A stretch of DNA of 64,000 nucleotides, taken from positions 25,781,519 through 25,845,518 of the forward strand of contig CM049306.1 in NCBI GenBank assembly GCA_026874595.1, given 5' to 3'. The notes under the pieces were generated by a model. That model did no database searches, was not told the origin of the DNA, and saw only the letters and a list, made by a program, of their open reading frames with translations. Every line of letters starts with the position of its first letter. Position 1 is the stretch's first letter. The translations under genes and the position numbers were made by a program. This document shows positions 13,201 through 28,200 of this stretch, one piece after another. The DNA is from Sipunculus nudus. Its lineage: Eukaryota > Annelida > Sipuncula > Golfingiida > Sipunculidae.

Positions 13201-16200
13201 ACGCCAACACGGTGATCAACGAGGCCAAGAGCCTGTAAATGGTCAGGCGTATCAAACGATCGCATCTCCCACCAGTGTGCACCAGGCAAGTGCAGTGATG
13301 CATTTGGTCCGGCACGTACGGACTACATTTATCTGTGATATGGAGTCCGACCGTCTGGCAGTGAGAGTTCACCCTGCGGTACATGGAGGGACCTGTAACA
13401 TGAAATACCACTGCTTGTTGTGGGATAGAGAAGCAATCTTGTATTTATATATAGAAATAAACTTATTATGTATCAAATTAAATTGATATATCACCTTTAT
13501 GTGCACCTGTAAATGTTTTTTATCCTTTGAACTGCCGGGGTTCAGTTGTTGCATGTGCAACAGGACACCGCCCGAAAAGGAATCCCATGCAAAGTAGGTG
13601 GGCAATCTATGCAAAAGAGGAATTCAGGGAGGCTTTTTCCAAGAATGCCAGTGCCTCGCACTAGGATAGACCATATTTTCATAAGAATCGTTCCCATCAT
13701 ACATCACATGTATGATGCTAATTTCCTATTGGCTGTTCCATCTTGAAGGCTCTAGCGGCCCAACAGAGACGAAGTAATATCTGACTTCATTCAGAGTAAG
13801 TGCCCATACTGTATTACATACTGATAATTCAGCAAAAGTTTTGGTCCCAACGGAGTCCAAGCATCTGTAACAATAATAATATGTGGGGTTTGATTTGTGT
13901 CCTCACGTTACACAAGACATATACATATCTTACGGGTTGTACGGATCCTGTACCGATCCGTACAACCTTGGATAGTATAGACTCTCCCCGCCAGAGGCTG
14001 CAGCCCTTGATCATTGTTTACTATATATGTCAGCGCTGCAAGACTGCAGCAATGATGCATGCGTGTCACTCACCGTCCCTTAGCTAATTAACTTCTTAAG
14101 ATACCATGGTTATCCAGATAATTTTGTTTCTTCGTACGTTAACAAACGCAATGTTTGCGTTCACATATCATACATAATGAACTCCTGGCCTTTGAAAGAC
14201 CGCGTTTAACATTTCAGTGATGTTTCGCCGAGATGATATGAAGCACGAGCTCTAAATGCTGCTTACTACTGCAAATCCCCTTTAAAGGTCCACGAAAAGC
14301 TGGAGGTTTTGTGAGCACTGGAGGAGATACCCTGTCGAAAACCTCAATCGCGGCAAAACTTAAGAAAGTTGACAATGGCATGACTATGCCCGCTCCTCGA
14401 ACAGACGATCATGGAAGTTTGAGTCATTAATAAGATATCTGGAAAATAAGGCGCAATAGTCGGGGAAAGAATTATCTAGTAAAATAGTTTGACTGTGCAT
14501 TACAATATAACTGTGCCACATATTTCCAGACATTTGACCTCACGCCCTGATGCTATGTAGACCGGACTGATCTCTTTCTGTTGGCAATTCAGATTGTTGT
14601 CAGTTATTGCGGCATGCGGCACACAACTTACAGGAAATAAATTGTCAGGTGCGCATAAACGTAATTTGATATGCCGTTGTGCAATAAAAAAATATCTTTT
14701 TATTAACGATTTATTTAACATTATTTGAGACATAACCCTTCTTCTATGACTCAAAAGGACTTCGGTGTTGAAGCCCGCATAATGTCACATCCCGGTTATT
14801 ATCATAATTTGTGCATGCACCGCTGACATGACAATAAGCGGGCATGACTGTATATTGTCTGTAAGAATAGGCTATTGCTTAAGTTAAGGTGTTGAAAAAA
14901 TGGACAGAAAATAAAAATTACAGGATTCATAGGAGACCTGCCTTGGATCCCCTGGATTTCACAATAGAGGGTTCCAAGGAAAATGGGTGCTCAAAATCAT
15001 GTTTCTGGTCCATAGCTAGCAGAATATAGGTCACCATGATCCAATTTCAGGTTTCCAAGGAGAGTTGACAAGGATTTCCCTGGATGTCATGTTAGAAGAT
15101 TCTAAGGCTAATGGATACAATTTGTGCCTTAATTGTCTGTCTCTTTAGAAGATTCTAAGGCTAATGGATACAATTTGTGCCTTAATTGTCTCCATCTGAC
15201 ATTTAGGGTGCTCCAAATCATGTTTTGGCCTGTAGGTCACAAAATATAGGTCACCATGACCTAATTTTGGGTTCCCAAGGAGATCTGCCTAGGACCTCTT
15301 TAAATATGTTGGAGGATTCTAGACTTCAATTCATTTTGTACCCTGTCAGACTGTCTGAATGCAAAAAAAACCTTGTTTTTTGGCCCGCAGGTCATAAAAT
15401 ATAGGTCACAATGACCTAATTTTAGGTTTCCAAGGAGTTTGTCTAGAAACTCTCAGGATATTGTGTTAGAAGATTCTAGGCCTCACAGATACAATTTGTC
15501 CCCATCTGACATTCAGGGTGCTCAGATGACATTTTTAAAGGTCGCAGAATATATGTAACAATGACCTAGTTTCAGGTTTCCAAGGACATTTGCCTAGGAT
15601 CTATAAAAATGTCAGGTTAGAGGTTTCTATGCCTAATGGATACAATTTGTGCCCTGTCCCACTGTCTGGGTGCTGAAAATCATGTTTTTTCAGCATGTAG
15701 GTCACAAAATATTGGTCACAATGACCTAATTTCATGTTTCCAAGGAGATTTGCCAAGGACCTCCCTTGATGTACAGTTAGAAGATTTTCCTTCTGATGTT
15801 AATGATTTGTGTCCTGTTAATAGCCAGACAACCAGACAGACACCGGACAAAGGGTGATCGCTATAGCTCAGATGACTTAAAGTCAGATGAGCTTAAAATT
15901 TAAAGAAAATGCGTAAAAATTTGAAAAAATTTCAGGTAGAACCACCAGTCTGCAGGAACTGATGAAATAGTCCATGATGAATATGCATGCAAAGAATCAT
16001 GGTGATCAATGCATTAGTGGTTTATAATTTTTACTTATTCTTTGGGGGGGGGGGTACTTCTGAGCCCCACAGCTTGGAGGATATGGGTAACAAAGACCTA
16101 ATTTCACATCTGAAAGGAGATTTTTCATGGACCTTCTGGAATGTCAAATTGGAAATTTCTTGGTCCAATTGTTACGATTTGTGTCTTGTTAATAGTTAGG

Positions 16201-19200
16201 AGACATTTTTGAAAGGTCTAAAAAAATAGAGAAAAAAATGCACAAAAATTTGAAAAAAAAACCAGGTGGGGCCATCAGTCTGCAGGAACACTCAATAAAA
16301 ACACTCAATAATGAATATGCATGCAAAGAATTGTGGTGATCAATGCATTATTTGTTCAGATACTTGAGCTTTGTATCAAATTTTCCACTATTCTGGGGGG
16401 GGGGTACTTTGTAGCCCCATAGCTCAGAGGTTATGGGTAACAGAGACCTGATTTCTGGTTTCCAAAGAGATTTTTCATGGACCTCCCTAGATGGGAAGTT
16501 AGTAGATTCCAGAACCGGTGGTTAAGATTTGTGCCTGGTTAACTCACAGACAGAAGGATGGCAGGATGAACAGAAGGACAGACACCAGACAAAGAGTGAC
16601 TGCTATAGCTAGGATGACTTTCAGTCAGCTGAGCTAAAAACAGATCAGTAGTTTTGATATAATGCAGTCTTGAAGCATAACAATAAATTTTTTAATGGAA
16701 TATCAAGGTTCTTTCTTAAAATTACAAAGGAAGGAGGTCCTAGTGTCCAAATTTTTATATTTAGATAATTTGGAGACATTTAACCATATGCCAAATTTTG
16801 GATTTGTCAGTCAGTTTCGAAAAACGCCCTGTGAATGGCCAGCCGGACGGCCAGACAATGGACAAAGGACCAGGACTATAGCTCAGATGACTTGTAGTCA
16901 GCTGAGCTAAAACAAGGGACCCATGGGTCACGGCGCTCAGCTGTTATATATGACAAAAAAATATGATTTAGAAATGAGACACATGCTTGTTTTGTGTGGA
17001 AAAAATATAAGCTGTATTATGAGTTGTGGGTGTTAAGCTTATGTATGATTTTGATAGTATCTTTGGAGACAGGGAGGAGGATTGATTTCATTTATTTTAT
17101 TAACAAATGGAGTGCTATTGTCACACAGATTTTGACTTGGCCATATAACTTATAAGCAAAACATATAATATAACAGTTTAACTATTTATTAAAAATAATT
17201 ACAAATTGTCCCAAATATAATTTTTATTAAAAATAATAAGAGAATCGTATGATTTTTAAAAATAAAATACAACTGAAATGATTATTAAAATAATATCAAA
17301 GAATATATTCATGAATGCATTCATGAATACATTTTGAAAGTATTTGCACTGGTATTCATATACTTTCATTTTTACCTGAATTCCCATTCTTATGCAAGAA
17401 ATTTTATAATGGAGTACATATTTATATTCCTATTCAAATTCATTTGCAAAGTATTCTCACCATGTCTAGTATTTATTCAGTTTTCACCAAACAATGATGT
17501 TGACTATCCAGAATATACAAAATTCACACATTTAAATAATGATCATAAGTACCTGGTTTTATGGCTTTTATTCATATTAAAAAAAATAAATGTAATATAT
17601 TCATTTTGGACTAATTTCACATCAATGTACACACTAGACACAGCAGGAATCTAGATTAATATTATCATATGCATCTTTTTCTATCATTAATTTCCTTCAT
17701 ATGATCCCTAATGATTAGTAATGAATAATATGATTTATTTTTTTATCATTAAAATTGAACTGAAAAATACCCTAGGTGACTGCATGGTGTTATTTGGAAT
17801 ACGTGACATTCTATCAATCGATACAAGATTCTTATATCTTCACTAACTGCAAGTTAATTTCCTGTTATTATCAACTAACAAATTCCTTTTCTATTCTTTA
17901 ATTTGTTATTAAAAACCAATAAAAATTTATTAATTTATTGTTTATGTTATGTTGTTAGTTAAAACTACTAGATGAGTTGGGTTGGACACCTGGATCAGCT
18001 GTGGCTGGCCATAAGCTGCCTGGCTGCCCCAGTGTATGCCTCACGTCAAGCGTGCATAATTTGCTGAAAGGTCAACAAGGTCAACATACAGGTGACTCCA
18101 GAGGGGCTGGGGAGAGCTAAGGTCTAATATGGTCTCATAAAAACATTAATAAAAGCTACAATTTTTGGCCAATTTCTTTCAGCTTTCTAAACTAAAAAGC
18201 TGAAATCCTTATGTATGAATGATATGAAAATTATATTAACAGTGCTCACAGGCAACAAACATGCCATGGTCAAAGTTTGGCAAACATGAAGGTACTAATT
18301 TTATATTTGTACTAATAACTTATTAAATTTGAAAAATTCAGAACTAATTTTGGGCATTCAATTGAATCTTGATAAAATAATGTTACATCCCTGACAAAAA
18401 ATCTCTAGCTTCAGCAATCCTCTTGTTAATGGAGTAAATATATTTCTTGATTTTTTACAAAGTGCATTATGTTTGCGCCCATAACTTAACCCTTTACTGT
18501 TTGTATTTGGTTGTCACAAAACACCACCCTTACTGTTCAGATTAATTCTAGGTTTCTCACACTTTCAATTTTGACACACTGTACATTGATGTTATGATTG
18601 ATAATGTGATCAATCTTTGGTGGATCCTTATGAAATTTTTAACACATATTACAGAGATACCAAGCAAGAGGTTAATGACTTAACCAATCATAAATTTCAC
18701 ATATATCTATTAGTAGAACCAGGTAAATTAGGTAAATTCAGGTAAGTATATTGTCTTTATTGTTTTAGCATATTTGTACATGAACGTCTATAGTATATCC
18801 CAGTGAAGACATTGTAGAATTTAGGAACAATAAGGGAATTATCATCTGCCGGTACCTGGTGTATTGTCATGGAAGATCTAGGTAAAACAGGTTAATGAAA
18901 TATGAATAAGGTTTTTTTTAATTTATTATAGGTTGGGAGTTCTGAAATAAATTAGACAAAACAAAATATGATTTGTTCGAAGAAATTTATAAAAAAAAAT
19001 AAACTTGTATATTTGACATGAAATATCATGTTGATTTAAATAAGGGTAAATTGCAATTGCCTACCTGTTCAGGTATGAAGAACTAATTAAGACCAGGTGA
19101 ACTTCAAAGAAAGGTGATAAAAAATGTAAACTGACAGATTTATCCATCAAATATGTATAAAACCCTATGAAAGTAGCCAGAAGTCCACCAGAATGGTAAA

Positions 19201-22200
19201 ATCTAACATTTATATATGTATTTCAACCTTTGTAATGTTAACTTGGATCGTTTAAGTACTCCCGGTAAAGCGTGTATTTCCCGTATTGTAGCCTGGTGAC
19301 AGTTCATGATGGTTAACAGTGTCAAAACGATGTCAGACGTCTTTTTTTATCTTAAGACATATTAAACATTCTCTAATTTCAGTCAGAAAACTTTATTGAA
19401 CATCTTTTCATATTTATTTTGTTCAAAACATATTCTAAGATTTGTCAAAGCACGAGGTCTATCGAGCGGCAAGTCCGACGGCTGCCATACTGAAAATTTG
19501 TGACATCGCTCGACCTTCATAACAGGCATCATAAACACAGAAAATGGCTTTAGGAATGAGAAATATTCACATTTTAAGTACAAAATGATAATAATTTAGA
19601 TATATACCAATCTTTTGTGGAAGTTTTATATGAGTTATTGTCATAACAACCCGGCATGGTCAGTTGAAACATTGCGCTTGTTGGCGAACCTTGTGTCACT
19701 TGCGGACTCACTTCAACCAATCACCTTTGCCAACAGAGTCCTAATTAGAATTTAAATAATATTCACGAGAAATTCCCATGTAAACAAAAAAAAAATTATC
19801 AACTTTACGGTAGGGGTGTCCCTGAACAATATGGAAATGTGGTCAATGGCGTGGCATAGATATTTAACGCAAATAATTAGCAGGGAAAATTGCATTAGGA
19901 CAGTGAGTCCATCGTGTGTTATCGTGGCTTATGAATACAGCATATTAGTTCTGTGACAGGCGTCAAGGGGGCGTCCCAAACAGCAACCGGTTAAAACAAT
20001 AACGCAATACTGACATCATTTCTGGCATGTGCATAGAGAATGTATAGAAAAATATCTATATTATATATGAATAAAGTCAGATCAGTGGTTTTGATATAAG
20101 GCAGTCATGAAGTGTAACAATGGGTTTTTAATGGAAAAATGAAGTTTTTCATTAATATCTCGAAAGTATTAAGTCCTAGTGACCAAATTCTTGGCATGGT
20201 AGGGGATTTTGGAGACATCTAATTGCATTCCAAATTTTAGGAACTGAGAGCTGAAGCTGGGGAGCTGAGCACTTGCAAACTGCATGACACTAGCTTGATG
20301 TAAACAATATGTTACATGGTGCTTGAAAACTTGAATAAAATCTACAGTTTTTGATCAACTGGTTTCAAATTTTTGATGTTAACAGACAAAATGCTAACAA
20401 AAACATGCTGTGAAAATTAAATCCACAGTATTTACAGGAAAAAAACATGCCACGGTCAAGGTTGGATACTAATTTTTTTATTTTTGTTACTATTTAAAAA
20501 AATTTAAAAGATTTTGATCTAATTTTGGGTATACAATTTAATTTTGATTAATTAAAGTTATATTACTGGAAAAAAAGTCCATAGCTTTAAGATGTTTTGT
20601 GTTAAGTGATCAAATATCTTTCCTGATTTTTTACAAAATGCATTATGTTTGGGACCATATCTTTTTAAAATTATATAATACAGACATAATTTTTGTGGCA
20701 TGTACATAAGAACTATATACAGGAATATTTATGGTAAATATGAGGAAAAACAGATGAGTAGTTTTGATATTAGGCAGTCCTGAAGTGTGAAAATAGGTTT
20801 TTAATAAAAAAAAAGAGTTTTTTTCCATAATTTCTCAAAGGAATGAAGTCGCAAAGACCCATTTTTCGGCTTGGTAGGAGATCTTGGGGACATCTAACAT
20901 TATGCTGAATTTTGGATTCCTAGGTCTTACGGTTTCAAAACGTGCCACATCTACGGACGGACGGACATACGGACGGACGGACGACGGATAATGGACCACA
21001 ACTATAGCTCAGATGACTTATAGTCAGCTGAGCTAAAAAGAGGAAAGATATCAATACATGTCAATTTGACAATTTATAAATTAAATAGGAATAATTTTGG
21101 ATTTACTTTGAAGAAATGCTTTTTTTTCCAGAAAGATGGACATAAAAGGTACTATAACTCTGATTTTTTTCTATATTTGCAACAAAACATATGAATTTCA
21201 TTATGTCTAAATTAATGGTTAACTTCTGTTATTTATAGGTTGTTTTCTCCAGATTTCTATGCTCTAGAACTACAAAGTAAACCCACCTCGTTCAAACATG
21301 ATTTCCTGCTTACAATGGATTTCATCACTAGTGCGCTTGGCAGAAGCAGTGGTGCCCTCAAGTGTTACCAGGTTGACATTTTCTTGGTTGACATTCAGTG
21401 GCAGAACGAGACGGGAGATCCTAGGTCCGCCTGCAGCTATCATAGATTCTTCAGTAAGGATGTTCAGATTCAATGCCTTCACAGGAGCATCATCGACAAA
21501 ACTACAGAAATCCATGACAACATGTCCTGTGGAGGATAAACAATGAATACACTTATTAACCCTTTCTTGTTTACATAAGGTTGTCACAAAACACCCCCCT
21601 TCCTGTTCAGATTTATTTTAGGTTTTTCACACTTTGGTTTTTGACACTCCATACATAAATGGTATAACTCATAACCTGATCAGTTTTTGCTTGATACTTA
21701 TGAAATTTTTAACAGGTTATACAGAGATGCCACACAAGAGGTCAATGACTTAATCAATCATAAATTTCACATATATCTATCAATAGAACCAGGTAAATCA
21801 GGTAAATTCAGGTAAGTATATTGTCTTTATTGTTTTGCATATTTGTACATGAAATGTCTGCAATATATTCCAGTGAAGACATTGTAGAATTTAGTAACAA
21901 TAAGGGAATTACCATCCCCCAGTATCTGGTGAAATGGAAGACCTAGGTAAAACAGGTAAATAAAATATGATTAAGGTTATTATTAACTCCCTGTTTATAC
22001 AGATTTTATATTCCATGCCGTATTCTTGTTTGCTACTGATTTGTCATTATATTTTGGAAAAAAATATTCTAATTCTAAAAGTAATATTTTGAAATCTTAA
22101 TTTTTGATGAAAATTCCATTTTCTGGAATTACTCGGAAGATTCAAATCATTTTCATACCGGTTACCGGTTATCATCGTCACATGGTACGTTGACATGGCT

Positions 22201-25200
22201 CCATGTCACACTTTGCTGGTGCGTTTGAAAACACCGCTGGTCAACTTAACTAAATATCAAAGTAACTGAACTGAAGTTACCTTGTCGAGATACGCACATA
22301 TAGGAAACATGATGCTTGAAAACGAGTGATTTTAAGGTAAAATTAAAGTGGCCAGTCGGGGTAAGCAAGTTTTTTTTCCTGAAGAAGGTTTTCGTGTGGA
22401 GAGCCATTTTGTCAAGGCAGTGTTCGCGCAAGGCACGCTTGGACGAAATAGGTGGCTGTTCTGTTTACCACCCACCGCGTACAGCCGTTCAAAATATTCT
22501 TAGCAGAATACCAGGGCGTTTCAGCACATGGCGGCACTCAAACTTGATTTTTAAATGATCGTCTGCCATAGTGTGACTCTTTACAATGTCAACTTTTTAT
22601 TCATTTTACGTTTTAAACAAATAATCATTGCTAAATAATGCCGCAAATGGGTTTAAAGTAGGCTTTTATTTCAATTTTGCTTGACCATGCCCAACGAAGT
22701 GAGCCGCTGTTTGTTACAGCAGGGTTGTTGTAAACGTATTATTTGGTGACAATTACCAACATTTTATAACAAGTTATATTTCACACGAAAACTAATCAGC
22801 AATATTTAATTTATAAATAACAAATAATCATAAATAATACATTTACACACGGCTCCCATGCATGCGAGACTGCTGCTAAGAACGGCCTTCGAAAGTTGCA
22901 ATATTATCGCCCACTCGCCGGCCTAAAAACAATGTCTTTCAGGAAGATATTAAGGAAACCCTTCTAGTATAAACTGCACAGTGCTTTCAGGAAACCAATC
23001 TGATTTCAAGATTTTGAATTTCTTGATTAAACCGCGGTTTTAAGTGGAGATTTTACGGTAGTTGGTATTTAGCTTGTGTAAGATTTTGATAGTATCTTTG
23101 GAGACAGGGAAGAGGATTGATGTCATTTATATAGTTTACAAATGGACTGCTACTGTCACACAGGTTTTGACTTGGCCATATAATTTTACCCACATTGCAG
23201 AAGAAGTATTTAAAAAAAAAACTGTCCATTATTAGTCATGTTTTTACAAATGAGTTACTGTTATTTTATAATTACAGGTTATCCCTACCCAAGAGTAGCA
23301 CAAGCACAAATAATATAAGAGTTTATTTATTAAATATTAATAACAAATATTGTGAAATATAATTTAAATTAAAAATAAAAACAGCATCATCTGAAATTTT
23401 TTTAAATAAAATAAATGATTATTAAAATAATATTATAGAATTTATAAATGTGAGCATTCATGATTACATGTTGAAAGTATCTGCATTTGTATTCAAATAC
23501 TTTCATTTTTTCCTGTATTTCGATCCTTATGCATGAAATAATGGAGTACATATTCATATTTGTATTTAAATACATTTGCAAAGTATTTGCACCATGTCTG
23601 GTATTTATTCAAGTTCAGCCAAACAAAATTGTTGAGAATCCAGAATATATAAAAAACTCACAAATTTAAATAATGTTCATAATTACCTGGTTTTATGGCT
23701 TTAATTCATATTTAAAAAATAAAATTATTATATTAACTTTGGACTACTCTCACATCAATCTACACACTACACATAGCAAGAGTCTTATGACAATTATTAA
23801 CATTACAGAAATCATAATGAGAACTTGTCAAAGATCTGATTCTAATCATATTCTAATATTTTTATTTATAAAAAAAATGTATCAAAATCTCAGCTTATAT
23901 GTGTAAAAAAATAACCCAAGGATAATCACACCCTATAAACTAGAATACGGGATGTGGACAAGCAACTATGTGTATCCGCCTAAATCAGAGTGGGACGGGT
24001 GAAGTGAGGCATGGATTGAGTGGAAAGGGGAAATAGAGTGAAGTGTGTTGCATATTAGCATGGATGTCTGCAGCCAAAATGTGTTTGTAGGTTGCGCCAC
24101 CTACCACAAAATCCAGAAAGCTGTCCAAGTTATATACATTTCGTAAGTTTAAGCAGATAAGTCAAACCACTACTTGTATATGAGTGATTTTTTCCCACAG
24201 CAAACAAACAGGATGCTGTGCAAAAATGGTGGCAGGTGGCACCACCAATCTTGTGTATGATTAAGTGCTATGTGAGATCTATAAATTTCAGGGGGATATG
24301 TCAAACCAGTCCTGAGATATAAGCCTGGAGGTCTGCAGCGTAAACATAAATGTAGATGGTGCCATCTGTCATAAAATCAAGAAAGCATTCTAGGAGGTAT
24401 ACATGTGCAAAATTTCAAGTGGACAAATCCAACCAATGCAGAGATATGAGTGATTTTATCCCAAGGTAGATGAACAGATGGACGCTGTGCAAAAATGGTT
24501 GCAGGTGGCGCCTCCAGTTTTGTGTATGATAAAGAGCTATGTGAGATCTATACACATGCAAAATTTCAAAAGGATATGTCAAACCAGTCTTGAAATATAA
24601 GCCTGTATGTTAACATAAATGTAGGTGGCACCACCTGTCATAAAATCAAGAAAGCCATCCAGGAGGTATACACATGCAAAATTTCAGGTGGACAAGTCCA
24701 ACCAATGCAGAGATATGAGTGATTTTATCCCAAGGTAGATGAACAGATGGATGCTGTGCAAAAATGGTTGCAGGTAGCACCACAAAAGGGCTACATTTCA
24801 CAAAATTTGAGCCTGATCAGTCAAACAGTTCCCAAGATATGTGGGTTTATGTGTGGAAACAGATGCAAAAATAGATGCAGGGCAGAGGAAAGGTCAAAGG
24901 TCAACCAAAAATGAGGGTGCAGCAGTTCACATGTAATCCGATCATAATCCTGAATTAAAAGATCCCTAAAAAAAATTCCGCCCCATGGTTACAGCGGCAT
25001 CCGACTGAAAATATAGTATCCTCAAAACTCTGTTTTGGCGGATACAATGAGATATATTCACACTTTAAGTACTTAATGATAATATTAAGATAGATACCAA
25101 TCTTTTGTGGAAGTCTGATATGAGTTACTGTCATAACAACATAGCACGGTCAGTTGAAATATTACGCTTGTTGGCAACCTGGGTGTCACTATGCTGACTC

Positions 25201-28200
25201 AATTCAACCAATCTGATTCTAACAGAGTCTATATTAGAATTTAATTAATATTCACTAGAAATTTCCATGTACATAAATACATGGCATGGATATTTCACAC
25301 TATACACATAAAAGAGAAATATTCATATTTCTGTGATAATTTAACCATATCAGTTTGGGTAATCATTATAAGTATGCATGGTACCGTATGTGTATTTACC
25401 ATTTTCTTCATAAGCATTCATGTGATGAAACAGCATCATGGCCTCAGCGATATAAGTGTAGTTCTCATTAACTTTCTGTCTGTTCTTCTTATCCAGGATG
25501 TGGACTTTTATCTTTAGAAACAAAATTTTGCTCTGCTTAAAGTGTAAACAATAGTAGTCTGTACAAGAGTTGCATAATTTGGTAACAAATATCATGCCTA
25601 AAATATTTCAATTAATAAATACACATTTCTGGCATAAGAGATGCCATGGTATCCCAAGATATTTTGCATTCCCCCTTTAAAAAAGGCCCCTTTCTTCTGA
25701 AGCATATACTGTGGTTGGCTTGTTATTTGTGGTGGTTTTAATTTCACAATATCCAGGGAAAAGCCGCTAAATTGAAACCACCCAGATACGAAATCAAGCT
25801 GTCAGTTTCATGGGAAGATAGTCCCTGTAGTTGCAACCAAGTGGCAATAATGGGTATTAGTGGAGATATAAATAAATATCCAAATGACTATCATGTTGAT
25901 CGCAGCTTGTTAGGTGTCCATTATCTAGTTTTATTTAAAACAAGGCCTACAGGCCTGATGTGAACCTGTGCAATGGGATATACACCAGGTATAATGTTTA
26001 AATGATGGACCATTACTTGACAAGTATATGTGTAACATGTATACGAACAATGCAAGTACTAAACATCTTGAACAAGGAACAATTACACAAACATCACTGC
26101 TGAATTTCTGGCATGGGTGCACACAACACATAAATGATTGTGGCTGGCACCACCAGTCTTGTATAAAACACAGCTATCAGGAATATATACATATGCCCAA
26201 TTTCAGGCTGATATTTCAAATCCCTCCTAAAAAATAAGCAGGGACATACATGAAAAAAAATTATTGTAGGTGGCACCACCAGTCTTGTACCAATAAAGTT
26301 ATTTGATATGTACAAATATGCCCAATTTCAGGCTGATATATCAAATTCCTCCGTAGAAATAAGCAGGCACATACACTGTGCAAAAGTCATTGTAGGTGGT
26401 GACACCTGTCTTATGAACAAGAAAGCCATCAATGATACATAGACTGGTCAAAATATCAGGCCAATACATCATACTTCCTTTGAGTTTAAAGCACTGGGCT
26501 GACCAGGCTTAGGTGAAAAAGGATGTTGCCCTGAGTGAACTGTGACAAATTGCTGGCTCAAGCTACTCCACTGAGTGAACTCTTGACCTGTTGCATAATC
26601 TCAGACAGTTAGCAGTCTGCCAAAGCTATAGATAGATCCAGGCTGAACTTTGGTGCCAAATCTGATACAGTGGGCAGTCTGCCAAAGCTATAAATAGAAT
26701 GCAGTTACTGCACTTAGTGAACTCTTGACCTGCACCTAGCTGAACTGAGTGGACTCTTGACCTGCTGCATAATCTGACAAAGCTGGCAGTGTGCCAAAGC
26801 TATTAATAGATCTGTGCCAAATCTGGTGCAGTGGGCAGACTGCCAAAGATATAAATAAATGCAGCTGCTGCACTGAGTGAACTCCTGACCTATAACTGGC
26901 TGCAATTGACCTGTTGCCTAATCTGCTACAGTTGGCAGTCTGCCAAAGCTATGAATAGACCCAGACTGACCTTAAGCCTGTTGCCAAATCTAAAATAGTT
27001 GGCAGTCTGCCAAGCTATTTATAGGTACACACAGTCTTGGCCTGTTTGTAAATATGTTTACACATACTGAAAGACTTTGCCTAAAAATATTTTTTTAAGC
27101 TGATAGTCCTTTCATTTGTGTCAAAAATCATTTAAGTAAACTTGAACAAAGGCCACCAAAAAATCATTTTTGTGCAACATTACATAAACTGAAACAACAG
27201 TTTTGCAGAATGAGACTATTGCAGCCTTCAATTTGAAATAGGCTCATAATGGCCTCAAGAACAACTTTATCTTTCTATGACACTACCAAAAATCAATGAA
27301 CCAAACCTATCCTTGTACAATTAAAACAAGGGAACCATGGGTCACGGCGCTCAGCTGATTGTGACAGATATAACTGCATCACCATAGATTTTTTGAAGTT
27401 GCATTAAAAATACAAACCTCAGTGCTAAGGAACTAGGGCTCAATGACTGGGGGGCAAGAGTTACAACACTTTTGGATATAAATACAGAATATGGAATTAA
27501 ATTCAATGGTGCTTACAGGGACTGGTGGGAGTTACAGCACCTCTGTATACACTTAAAGGATAAAATTTAATTTAAATGAAATTATTTTTAAATATTTAAA
27601 AACAGGCAGAGAGATGGAAAACAAAGCAAATAACTTTAATTTCCATTCTACTGAGACAGAAAAATAATGAACAAATATTTGCATTAGATCCTATTTTTTC
27701 TATTTTTAAGTCAATTTTTTTAGTTTATAAATTTTACTATATATTAACAGTATATCATATATATATCTGAATATTTAAATTGATTCACAAATCTAAATTG
27801 CATCAATGTTTATACTTATTTAAGTCAGGTAACATCACATTATGCACACAGATATATTTCTTTTTTTTTATATAATATATTTTTAAAATTTGCCAAGCAA
27901 TAAATATATGAAAATAACACTCCAGAATTCACAATTTTAAATTGCACCTTTATTTATCCATGATATGTTTCATCTTTTATCAAATTATGTCTACTGATGG
28001 GTTAAATAATATTTTGTTTAATTATATAAAAGGAAAAAATTTCTTTAAAATGCTACATCAGAACAATGTGGCATCTCTTGGATTACTTCTTGAATTAATA
28101 TTTCAAGAAAAGTTGTGCACATTGGATCAAAAACAGCTTTAAATTTAAAGAAATACAGTTGACAATAACAAACCATGTATTGCAATATAATTGGTGATGG

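Larger units (their letters stand above)
16913..20265 (+). mobile_element. Family I long-body element split by a piggyBac-like insertion
   Basis: The 5' terminus is aacaagggacccatgggtca followed by cggcgctcagctg. The conserved body blocks at 18240-18489 (catgccatggtcaaag to gcgcccataac) continue at 19995-20265 (acgcaatactgac to the gacatctaattg block) on the far side of the insertion 18490-19990. The 3' hairpin of this copy is lost; a further copy starts at 20266. Confidence 0.7.
21556..25300. mobile_element. Diverged, expanded relative of the piggyBac-like element
   Basis: The left part (TTAA at 21556-21559, then CCCTTTCTTG up to about 21990) matches 18490-18960, and the right part (about 25065-25300, accaatcttttgtggaagt and following) matches 19570-19850. 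Between them lie an unrelated stretch (about 21991-23060), the repeat 23060-23915 and a family III element. If this is one broken copy, it fills nearly all of the 3.9 kb intron between exons 25400-25511 and 21287-21526. The right terminus is not clear. Confidence 0.5.

Noticed and set aside
21240-21546. Two plus-strand open frames of 82-99 codons
   Set aside because: They are antisense shadows of oxygenase exon 21287-21526, whose minus-strand translation matches the family.
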